7,766 nucleotides of DNA, taken from Virgibacillus salarius. GTDB lineage: Bacteria; Bacillota; Bacilli; Bacillales; Amphibacillaceae. Numbering within the stretch: the stretch's first letter is position 1; each line of letters opens with the position of its first letter. The stretch covers positions 1 through 7,766 of the forward strand of contig NZ_BAAACY010000132.1 in assembly GCF_039521925.1 (NCBI RefSeq). The letters run 5' to 3'. The notes below the pieces were generated by a model. That model saw only the letters and a list, made by a program, of their open reading frames with translations. It was not told where the DNA came from and did not search any database. A program made the translations under genes and the position numbers. Shown here in pieces: positions 1 to 5,243 of this stretch.

Positions 1-4
1 AAGT

Positions 5-44
5 AAAAAAAGTGATACGCCCTAAATTGGCGTACCACTTTTTT
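5..44. terminator. Bidirectional rho-independent terminator
   Basis: Arms 6-21 and 29-44 pair over 16 positions around a 7-nt loop, with A6 on one side and T6 on the other. Read on the plus strand there is one A-C mismatch (15/36). On the minus strand that position becomes a G-U pair, so the hairpin is complete there and is followed by seven T's. It can serve a gene ending left of the window on the plus strand, or a minus-strand transcript from the right. Confidence 0.75.
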
Positions 45-54
45 CAGTTACTGG

Positions 55-94
55 GTTTTGTCCCAGCCCCTTTTTAACGAGGCTGAGGCAAAAC
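55..94. repeat. Imperfect inverted repeat (14-bp arms)
   Basis: Arms 55-68 and 81-94 pair over 14 positions with one G-T pair and one mismatch, around a 12-nt loop containing T5. A shorter competing hairpin, CTGGG/CCCAG at 51-55 and 62-66, uses the left arm. The right arm is also the left end of the element at 81-364, so the same 13-nt word occurs three times: direct at 56-68, inverted at 81-93, direct at 352-364. Confidence 0.6.
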
Positions 95-364
95 ACACTT
101 ATTTACTCAAAATATGAATAATCATGTTATCAATAGGAGTATCATTCCAGCATCGTGAAATATACTCGCTTTCCGCGGGAACGGTCTCAGCTAACTTGGT
201 AAGGAAAACGCTTTTTCTAGTGGATCTTCGGACTCGTGGTGTTACGGCCGGAGTCTCGCTTATTTCAGGTGCTAAATGAATGATTCTGATCAATACGAAC
301 GATAATTAATTTTCAACCAATCATTGTTCGTTTTTAATTGTTTCTTCATTCTTTTGTCTCAGCC
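81..364. repeat. 284-bp dispersed-repeat-like element with inverted ends
   Basis: The left end GGCTGAGGCAAAA (81-93) is the inverse of the right end TTTTGTCTCAGCC (352-364) with one mismatch in 13. The interior (about 165-265) carries the phrases CGCTTTCCGCGGG and CCGGAGTCTCGC, which I recall from intergenic repeats scattered in Bacillaceae genomes; this is recognition from memory, not a search. A further inverted repeat lies at 296-303/323-330 (one G-T pair). No transposase is present, so if mobile it is a MITE-like passive element. A 64-codon minus-strand frame at 99-293 lies inside the repeat and I do not treat it as a gene. Confidence 0.55.
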
Positions 365-377
365 TTTTTATAACTAT

Positions 378-384
378 AAAGGAG
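378..384 (+). promoter_or_regulatory. Ribosome binding site fixing a TTG start at 393
   Basis: AAAGGAG ends 8 nt before the TTG at 393-395. This selects 393 over the in-frame TTG at 324, which has no such site and would add 23 residues (MFVFNCFF...) translated from the repeat element. Confidence 0.8.
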
Positions 385-392
385 TGGATACA

Positions 393-1505
393 TTGACAAC
401 AGCAGTAGAACGAATAGCACCTTTCAAAGGAGATCATGTAGGTAGCTTTCTAAGAACAGATCGTATCAAGCACGCGAGATCTCAATATGCTAAAGGAGAA
501 ATTAGTGAAAAACAACGAAGAGCAATTGAAGATGCAGAAATTATTAAGCTAGTAGAGAAACAAAAGGCAGCTGGGCTAATGGCTATAACCGATGGAGAAC
601 TTCGGCGTTCTTGGTGGCATTTCGACTTTTTAGAGAATTTAAATGGTGTTGAGGGATTTGAGCCAAATAATGGCTTGAAATTTGCTGGAATTGAGACAAA
701 AAAGCATTCCATTCATGTTACTGGAAAGGTGGAGTTTAATAAAGAGCATCCATTTCTCGCAGATTTTAAGTTTCTGAATGAAGTGGTAGGGAACCGTCAT
801 GTTGCCAAACAGACGATCCCAAGTCCGAACATGTTACTCGTTCGTGCTGGATTTGATACAGATATTTATCAAACAATCGAAGACCTTGTTCCAGATGTGA
901 TTATGGCTTATCAACAAGCAATTCAGGCATTTTATGATGCAGGTTGTCGTTACCTTCAGTTAGATGACACATCATGGGCATCCTTTCTATCAGAAGAAGG
1001 GATTTCCTCACTGCAAGCAAAGGGCATGAATCCAGAAAAACTAAGGGATATTTGCAAACGTGTGATTAATGAATCGATTGCTGAAAGGCCTAAAGATTTA
1101 CTTATCACCATGCATATTTGTCGAGGCAATTATCGTTCCCATTATTTCAGTACAGGTTCTTATGATGCTGTTTCTGAAACCATTTTCGCTGGGTTGAATG
1201 TGGACGGGCTTTTCCTTGAATTTGATGACGAGCGATCTGGAGGTTTCGAGCCTTTATCCTATGTGAACAGAGATGATCTTTGTGTAGTCTTAGGATTAGT
1301 TACTTCTAAGTTCCCAGAGCTGGAAGATAAAGATGTTATTAAGAAACGTATTGCTGAAGCTGCTAACTACCTTCCGTATGAACAGCTCTGTCTTAGTCCG
1401 CAATGCGGTTTCGCTTCTACAGAAGAAGGTAATCTGATAACAGAAGAAGAGCAATGGAATAAGGTTAGACATGTAGTAGATATCGCTAAGGATGTGTGGA
1501 AGTAA
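393..1505 (+). CDS. MetE C-terminal-domain family methyltransferase (YxjG/YxjH-like)
   Basis: This 370-residue protein corresponds to the catalytic C-terminal half of cobalamin-independent methionine synthase, which transfers a methyl group to homocysteine at a zinc site. It is close in length to Bacillus subtilis YxjG/YxjH (about 377). The four expected zinc ligands are visible: H241 and C243 in MHIC, E276 in FLEFDD, and C338 in SPQCGF. Other family marks are HVGSF (16-19 region), ITDGELRR (65-72) and YLQLDD (187-192). The N-terminal domain of full MetE is absent, so the methyl donor may be something other than methyltetrahydropteroyl-triglutamate. TTG start, chosen from the site at 378-384. 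I see no S-box or T-box leader, although B. subtilis yxjG/yxjH are S-box genes. The neighbouring genes do not reveal the substrate. A related zinc thiol-transferase (epoxyalkane:coenzyme M type) is a less likely alternative. Confidence 0.88.
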   Translation: MTTAVERIAPFKGDHVGSFLRTDRIKHARSQYAKGEISEKQRRAIEDAEIIKLVEKQKAAGLMAITDGELRRSWWHFDFLENLNGVEGFEPNNGLKFAGIETKKHSIHVTGKVEFNKEHPFLADFKFLNEVVGNRHVAKQTIPSPNMLLVRAGFDTDIYQTIEDLVPDVIMAYQQAIQAFYDAGCRYLQLDDTSWASFLSEEGISSLQAKGMNPEKLRDICKRVINESIAERPKDLLITMHICRGNYRSHYFSTGSYDAVSETIFAGLNVDGLFLEFDDERSGGFEPLSYVNRDDLCVVLGLVTSKFPELEDKDVIKKRIAEAANYLPYEQLCLSPQCGFASTEEGNLITEEEQWNKVRHVVDIAKDVWK

Positions 1506-1534
1506 GAAAGCATATTAGTAGCCGCTTATATTAA

Positions 1535-1639
1535 ACCATTTTGAATGAATGAAGATAAAGTAACTCCGAATTACCTTTCGAGCATATCAGTATATTCGGA
1601 ATGTAGTTGGGTGCTTTATCATTCATTTTTTTAAATGGT
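1535..1639 (+). terminator. Long imperfect palindrome with T7 run, possible terminator
   Basis: Nested arms: ACCATTT 1535-1541/AAATGGT 1633-1639; AATGAATGA 1544-1552/TCATTCATT 1619-1627; TAAAG 1556-1560/CTTTA 1614-1618; TCCGAAT 1565-1571/ATTCGGA 1594-1600. A T7 run at 1626-1632 follows the second stem. It sits 30 nt after the MetE-like gene and could end its transcript, but the stems are A/T-rich and the size (105 bp) is unusual for a simple terminator; a small palindromic repeat is an alternative. Confidence 0.4.
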
Positions 1640-1771
1640 GATGTTACCTAACGAAAGGAAGGGTGCTTTGACCCGTTAATATTAGCAAAGTAAACAGAAC
1701 TAGCTAAAAAAACAGCACACTCTGCTTGTATGTGATTAAATCTATAGGCAGTGATTATCTGTATGTTCGGA

Positions 1772-1800
1772 TTGACGATAGTTTCGTTCTATTCTATCAT
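1772..1800 (+). promoter_or_regulatory. Sigma-A-type promoter of the XRE-cupin gene
   Basis: TTGACG (1772-1777) and TATCAT (1795-1800) are separated by exactly 17 nt; each box differs from consensus at one base. The predicted start near 1807 leaves a leader of about 43 nt to the ribosome binding site and coding region at 1850. Confidence 0.75.
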
Positions 1801-1819
1801 TAAAGAAGTTTATAGAACG
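1785..1819. promoter_or_regulatory. Inverted repeat around the -10 box, candidate operator
   Basis: CGTTCTAT (1785-1792) and ATAGAACG (1812-1819) are perfect 8-bp inverted arms separated by 19 nt. They bracket the -10 box and predicted transcription start. Such placement fits autorepression by the XRE-cupin protein encoded just downstream; binding is inferred only. Confidence 0.45.
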
Positions 1820-1834
1820 TGTGACCACTAGCGG

Positions 1835-1840
1835 AAGGAG
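1835..1840 (+). promoter_or_regulatory. Ribosome binding site pointing to a non-canonical start
   Basis: AAGGAG lies 9 nt before ATA (1850-1852) and 3 nt before ATT (1844-1846) in the reading frame, but 45 nt before the first in-frame ATG (1886). The frame is closed upstream by TAG at 1829-1831, and there is no ATG, GTG or TTG in frame between that stop and 1886. Confidence 0.6.
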
Positions 1841-1849
1841 AGAATTGCA

Positions 1850-2410
1850 ATAAATCTTAATAATATAGGTAAGAAAATTAAGCAAATGCGCTTGCGTATG
1901 AAAAAAACACAACAGCAGGTAGCGGAAGCATGTGGAATCTCCAAAAGCCTTTTATCTAAAATTGAAAATGGACAGACAGCTTCAGCAATTGCCACTTTAT
2001 CCAAAATTAGTGAAGAATTAGAAGTACCACTAACCTGGATTTTGGATGATCATGATGATCGAGATCTTGTTTTACTCCCTCATACAGAACGGCAATTTAA
2101 AGTAGGTGATGAGAATATGGGTTACTCCTATGAATTGCTGGCAAATCGTTCGCGGTTTACAGGAATTGAACCTACTATTGTTCATGTAACTCCTCGGGAT
2201 ATGAATGTCCGCGAAGAGACCTATACGCACTCCCAAGATGAGTTTATTTATATTTTAGAGGGAGCTATCCATTTACTTTATGAAGATGAGAAGCATTACA
2301 TGGAAAAAGGAGATAGTGCTTTTTTTAAAGGAAATAAGTCACATTTATTTATTCCCGTTAATAATGAACCAGCGAGGGTACTAACAGTGTTTATCGATAA
2401 TCATTTGTAA
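1850..2410 (+). CDS. XRE-family regulator with C-terminal cupin domain
   Basis: A one-component regulator of about 186 residues if read from 1850, or 174 from the ATG at 1886. Residues 6-60 form an XRE helix-turn-helix: helix 2 TQQQVAEACG (20-29) and recognition helix SKSLLSKIENG (31-41). Residues about 105-183 form a cupin_2 barrel with H127, E131 and H165 as possible metal ligands (THSQDEF and KGNKSH). In this family the barrel usually senses a small ligand. I place the start at 1850 because codons 1850-1885 encode NLNNIGKKIKQ, a normal beginning of helix 1, and the ribosome binding site at 1835-1840 is correctly spaced; this requires an ATA start. The ATG at 1886 lacks a ribosome binding site and cuts helix 1. 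It has its own promoter and probably controls itself; whether it controls the MetE-like gene is unknown. The exact start is uncertain. Confidence 0.85.
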   Translation: MNLNNIGKKIKQMRLRMKKTQQQVAEACGISKSLLSKIENGQTASAIATLSKISEELEVPLTWILDDHDDRDLVLLPHTERQFKVGDENMGYSYELLANRSRFTGIEPTIVHVTPRDMNVREETYTHSQDEFIYILEGAIHLLYEDEKHYMEKGDSAFFKGNKSHLFIPVNNEPARVLTVFIDNHL

Positions 2411-2417
2411 TCAGACA

Positions 2418-2444
2418 AGGAGCTGTCCCAAAAGACAGCCTCCT
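2418..2444. repeat. Hairpin after the XRE-cupin gene
   Basis: AGGA-GCTGTC (2418-2427) pairs with GACAGC-C-TCCT (2434-2444) with one bulged C and a 6-nt loop. It begins 7 nt after the stop codon, so it may stop transcription or protect the 3' end. There is no T-run on the plus strand. The wording GCTGTCCCAAAAGACAGCC resembles a Bacillaceae intergenic repeat phrase that I recall. Confidence 0.5.
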
Positions 2445-2460
2445 CTTGAGCAACTGATTT

Positions 2461-2528
2461 GGCTGACCGACTCCTGTGGATGAATCCAATTATTTTAGGC
2501 TTTACACGGCAGCCACCCCAACAGGAGT
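2461..2528. repeat. Inverted repeat between the convergent regulator genes
   Basis: ACTCCTGT (2470-2477) and ACAGGAGT (2521-2528) are perfect 8-bp arms, and GGCTG (2461-2465) can pair instead with CAGCC (2510-2514). Together with the hairpin at 2418-2444 this fills the 164-bp gap between the two converging stop codons. It looks like degenerate repeat DNA; no T-run marks a standard terminator for the minus-strand gene. Confidence 0.4.
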
Positions 2529-2574
2529 ATTCAAAGGTCTAGATTGCTGTATCAACATGTACTTTATGGAATAT

Positions 2575-3123
2575 CTATTCTCTGGAAGAAATACATAGGA
2601 ACTTTATTGGTTTGTCCGTATAATTATACCAATTATGTGGTGTTGAAGAATCTAAGAATATACAATCATATGGTTGTAAAATGGCTTCCTCATAATCAAC
2701 TTCAATGGTAAGCGTGCCTTCTAACACATATAGAAACTCCTGTCCTTTGTGTGAAAAATTATTGCCTCGATTATCTCCTGGGTTAAGAATGATAAGATTC
2801 GGAACAAAAAGTGGGTTCTCCATTCCTCCGGTTAAATCCTTATAAATAAATCGATTTTCAGTTAAGTTTGCCATATCAACAATATTTCTTGTGATTGCTG
2901 ATCGTGAGTTATCCATAGATGATGAGAAGAAATAACTTGGATTCACTCCAAGTGCTTCAGAAATTCGTTTTAAAGATAGAAGGGTAGCAGAAGTTTTGGA
3001 ATGCTCCAATTGTGATAAAAAACTAATGGAAAGTCCGGTTTTTTCAGAAACTTGTTTTAGTGTTAATTTTTTTTGTTTTCGTAGGTTCTTCACTTTACTT
3101 CCAAGGTTTTGTGTGTGGTTCAT
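2575..3123 (-). CDS. XRE-family regulator with cupin domain, divergent from proline genes
   Basis: A complete 182-residue regulator of the same XRE plus cupin_2 design as the gene at 1850-2410, but clearly different in sequence. Residues 7-62 form the helix-turn-helix (TLKQVSEKTG, then SISFLSQLEHSK). The cupin half (about 105-178) has SHKGQEFLYVLEGTL and DSSTPHNWYN, giving candidate ligands H124, E128 and H162. The ATG is preceded on its strand by AAGGGGAG with 9 nt spacing. It is divergent from the proline degradation genes at 3541-6161, with a palindrome at their predicted transcription start, so it is the best local candidate for their regulator; that is inference. B. subtilis uses the unrelated PutR for this task. 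No strong promoter of its own could be picked on the minus strand. Confidence 0.9.
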   Translation of the reverse strand: MNHTQNLGSKVKNLRKQKKLTLKQVSEKTGLSISFLSQLEHSKTSATLLSLKRISEALGVNPSYFFSSSMDNSRSAITRNIVDMANLTENRFIYKDLTGGMENPLFVPNLIILNPGDNRGNNFSHKGQEFLYVLEGTLTIEVDYEEAILQPYDCIFLDSSTPHNWYNYTDKPIKFLCISSRE

Positions 3124-3241
3124 GGTTTATTTCTCCCCTTATCCCAATTGATAACTTGTAGATATAAAAGATCAGCTTAGACTTTGTGAATATTTTGATA
3201 GTCCTTTTTGCCTAGTTTTATAGAATTGTATGAGAAAACAG

Positions 3242-3271
3242 TTGACGAAAAAGCAAAAAATATCTTATAAT
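3242..3271 (+). promoter_or_regulatory. Sigma-A-type promoter of the proline catabolism genes
   Basis: TTGACG (3242-3247), an 18-nt spacer, then a consensus TATAAT (3266-3271). Transcription would start near 3278, about 260 nt before the ATG at 3541. I found no comparably good promoter nearer the gene. Confidence 0.7.
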
Positions 3272-3284
3272 TTATTTAAACATA

Positions 3285-3303
3285 ATTTAAGTAATACTTA
3301 AAT
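3285..3303. promoter_or_regulatory. 19-bp perfect palindrome, candidate operator
   Basis: ATTTAAGTA and TACTTAAAT are exact inverted arms around a single central A. It begins about 7 nt after the predicted transcription start, a typical repressor position. The divergent XRE-cupin protein is the natural candidate to bind it; there is no direct proof. Confidence 0.6.
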
Positions 3304-3483
3304 AGTTTCGCTTTAAATTATTAGAAAATTTTCTTAGTTCAAATTTCACAACAGCTTTAGCTTTTAGAGTTTCTTCTGAGCATTAATGAACAACCCGTAA
3401 CAGGCTAGCCATCTTATTGATTACAGTAATAGTTAAATTAATGAGCAATGTATACGCTTAAGGGTTGATTATTTTCATTGATG

Positions 3484-3499
3484 TTGAAAACGTTTTCAA
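3484..3499. promoter_or_regulatory. CcpA-binding cre box
   Basis: TTGAAAACGTTTTCAA is a perfect 16-bp palindrome and matches the cre consensus WTGNAANCGNWWNCA at every defined position. It lies about 205 nt downstream of the predicted transcription start and 41 nt before the ATG, so CcpA with HPr-Ser-P would act as a roadblock to elongation, or would repress an unseen closer promoter. Catabolite control of proline use is biologically sensible. Confidence 0.82.
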
Positions 3500-3540
3500 T
3501 AATTGGAAACTAGTAAACTATATTTAGGAGGTTTTTATAC

Positions 3541-5088
3541 ATGGTCGTACCTTATACACATGAACCCTTTACAGATTTTACGGTGGAAGAGAATAGACAG
3601 CAAATGCTAGCTGCATTGAAAAAGGTAGAGAAGGATTTAGGTAAGGAATACCCATTAATTATTGGTGGTGAACGTATTACAACAGAGGAAAAAATCGTTT
3701 CTGTTAATCCTGCCGATAAAGAGGAAGTAATTGGCTATGTTTCTAAAGCAAATAAAGAATTAGCTGAGAAAGCAATGCAAGTTGCAGATAAAACGTTTGA
3801 AACTTGGAGAAAATCGGATCCGAAATTCCGTGCAGATATCTTATTTAGATCTGCTGCGATCATTCGTCGCAGAAAGCATGAGTTCACTGCCCATTTAATC
3901 AAAGAAGGCGGTAAACCATGGAAGGAAGCAGATGCAGATACAGCAGAAGCTATTGATTTCCTAGAATATTACGGACGTCAAATGCTTGAATTAAAAGATG
4001 GAGTTAAAGTGAATAGCCGTCCAATTGAATATAACCAATATCATTACATTCCATTAGGCGTAGGTGTGGTTATTTCTCCTTGGAACTTCTTGTTTGCGAT
4101 TATGGCAGGTACTACTGTAGCAGCAATGGTAACTGGAAATACCGTTTTATTGAAACCAGCAAGTGCGACTCCAGTTATCGCTTATAAACTGATGGAAGTA
4201 TTGGAAGAAGCAGGAATGCCAGCAGGAGTTATTAACTACATTCCTGGTCCTGGGAAAGAAGTAGGCGATTATTTAGTTGATCACCCACGTACGCGTTTCA
4301 TAAGTTTTACTGGTTCTCGTGATGTAGGTACCCGTATTTTTGAACGTGCGGCAAAAGTACAAGAAGGTCAGAAATGGTTGAAACGAACAATTATTGAAAT
4401 GGGTGGAAAAGATACTATTGTTGTTGATAATGAAGCAGATTTAGAATTAGCAGCTGAATCAATTGTACAATCCGCTTTTGGATTTTCTGGACAGAAATGT
4501 TCAGCATGTTCTCGCGCTGTCATTCATGAAGATGTCTATGATGAAGTGAAAAATAGAGTTGTAGAACTTACCAGCGAGTTATCGGCAGGAAATCCTTATG
4601 ATAATTCCCATTTCATGGGTCCGGTCATTGATCAAGGAGCTTATGATAAAATTATGGATTATATCGAGGTTGGGAAGAAAGAAGGAGACTTATTAGTCGG
4701 TGGTACAGGTGACGACAGCAAAGGCTGGTTTGTAAATCCAACGGTGTTTGGAGATGTTGATCCAGAGGCTCGTATCATGCAAGAAGAAATATTTGGACCT
4801 GTGGTTGCATTAACGAAGGCGAAAAGTTTTGATGAGGCCATTGATATAGCCAACAATACCGAGTATGGCTTAACTGGTGCAGTAATTACAAATAATCGTA
4901 CGCATCAAGAACAAGCACGTCAGGATTTTCATGTAGGTAACCTGTACTTCAATCGCGGTTGTACAGCAGCCATTGTAGGCTATCAGCCATTTGGTGGATT
5001 TAACATGTCTGGAACAGATTCAAAAGCAGGTGGACCAGATTATCTTATCCATCATATGCAAGGTAAAACAAGTTCTGAAATGCTGTAA
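3541..5088 (+). CDS. 1-pyrroline-5-carboxylate dehydrogenase (RocA/PutC type)
   Basis: An NAD-dependent aldehyde dehydrogenase that oxidises L-glutamate gamma-semialdehyde (from pyrroline-5-carboxylate) to glutamate, the second step of proline degradation and also the end of the arginine/ornithine route. At 515 residues it has the same length as B. subtilis RocA. Visible marks: SPWN (179-182), the cofactor loop FTGSRDVG (256-263), general base E286 in IIEMGG, nucleophile C320 in GQKC, EEIFGP (415-420) and the C-terminal FGGFNMSGTDSKAGGPDY signature (484-501) of this subfamily. The ATG follows AGGAGG (3526-3531) by 9 nt. It is likely controlled by the palindrome and cre upstream. The proline dehydrogenase gene follows 155 nt later, which favours a proline (PutC-like) over an arginine role. 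The symbol could equally be rocA or putC. Confidence 0.95.
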   Translation: MVVPYTHEPFTDFTVEENRQQMLAALKKVEKDLGKEYPLIIGGERITTEEKIVSVNPADKEEVIGYVSKANKELAEKAMQVADKTFETWRKSDPKFRADILFRSAAIIRRRKHEFTAHLIKEGGKPWKEADADTAEAIDFLEYYGRQMLELKDGVKVNSRPIEYNQYHYIPLGVGVVISPWNFLFAIMAGTTVAAMVTGNTVLLKPASATPVIAYKLMEVLEEAGMPAGVINYIPGPGKEVGDYLVDHPRTRFISFTGSRDVGTRIFERAAKVQEGQKWLKRTIIEMGGKDTIVVDNEADLELAAESIVQSAFGFSGQKCSACSRAVIHEDVYDEVKNRVVELTSELSAGNPYDNSHFMGPVIDQGAYDKIMDYIEVGKKEGDLLVGGTGDDSKGWFVNPTVFGDVDPEARIMQEEIFGPVVALTKAKSFDEAIDIANNTEYGLTGAVITNNRTHQEQARQDFHVGNLYFNRGCTAAIVGYQPFGGFNMSGTDSKAGGPDYLIHHMQGKTSSEML

Positions 5089-5143
5089 ATAATACATTAA
5101 CTATCTTTCCTGCAATGCTTTACAAATAATGAAGTGGAAATGC

Positions 5144-5211
5144 ATGTTCAAAAAGAAAGGTAAAAAGGAAGAGCGAATTCCTTTTTACCTGATCTTTTGA
5201 ACATATTTTTT
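5144..5211 (+). terminator. Large hairpin with T6 between the proline genes
   Basis: Inner arms AGGTAAAAAGGAA (5158-5170) and TTCCTTTTTACCT (5178-5190) are perfect over 13 bp. Outer arms at 5144-5156 and 5193-5204 add 12 pairs with one bulge and a small internal loop. T6 follows at 5206-5211. It looks like a strong rho-independent terminator placed 32 nt before the proline dehydrogenase start, leaving no room for a promoter after it, so downstream expression needs read-through, antitermination or RNA processing. Confidence 0.8.
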
Positions 5212-5230
5212 AGAAAATTAGTGAAGTTTG

Positions 5231-5237
5231 GGGGAGG
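5231..5237 (+). promoter_or_regulatory. Ribosome binding site fixing a GTG start at 5244
   Basis: GGGGAGG ends 6 nt before the GTG at 5244. The next in-frame ATG (5256) would be 18 nt away, too far, so GTG is preferred. Confidence 0.8.
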
Positions 5238-5243
5238 ATCAAC

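Larger units (their letters stand above)
1506..1849. other. Intergenic region, no gene
   Basis: The first half holds the long imperfect palindrome at 1535-1639. The stretch 1640-1765 shows only a weak interrupted hairpin (TAAC 1649-1652/GTTA 1675-1678 with GGGT 1661-1664/ACCC 1671-1674) and no convincing open frame. The last 80 bases carry the promoter, flanking inverted repeat and ribosome binding site of the downstream XRE-cupin gene. Confidence 0.7.
3124..3540. other. 417-bp divergent regulatory region
   Basis: It separates the minus-strand XRE-cupin gene from the proline catabolism genes. It holds a strong plus-strand promoter (3242-3271), a palindrome (3285-3303), a long leader with the weak pairing CAACCC 3391-3396/GGGTTG 3462-3467, a repeated ATTAATGA word (3382-3389, 3437-3444), a GGCTAGCC palindrome (3403-3410) and a cre box (3484-3499). 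I recognise no named riboswitch and no sigma-54 (-24/-12) promoter such as that of B. subtilis roc genes. No gene is visible. Confidence 0.7.

Noticed and set aside
99..293. 64-codon minus-strand open frame
   Set aside because: It lies wholly inside the repeat element, shows no domain, and its peptide is the kind of spurious protein such repeats give in databases.
369..374. TATAAC as -10 box for the MetE-like gene
   Set aside because: With TTGTTT at 338 the spacer is long and transcription would begin inside the ribosome binding site.
324..392. N-terminal extension of the MetE-like protein from TTG 324
   Set aside because: The 23 extra residues are translated repeat DNA, without a ribosome binding site; AAAGGAG at 378-384 fixes the TTG at 393.
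482..712. Minus-strand open frame within the MetE-like gene
   Set aside because: Antisense shadow of a well-supported gene, without domain or ribosome binding site.
1655..1680. Tiny frame TTG-ACC-CGT-TAA after AAAGGAAG
   Set aside because: Three codons only; not a credible gene, at most a chance match.
3391..3467. Riboswitch or attenuator in the proline leader
   Set aside because: The only notable pairing is 6 bp across a 65-nt loop, with no T-run and no recognisable riboswitch motif.
4659..4856. Minus-strand open frame within the P5C dehydrogenase gene
   Set aside because: Antisense shadow of a conserved enzyme.
5097..5126. Promoter for proline dehydrogenase (TTAACT, 18 nt, TACAAA)
   Set aside because: Both boxes are weak, and its transcript would meet the terminator hairpin at 5144-5211 at once.
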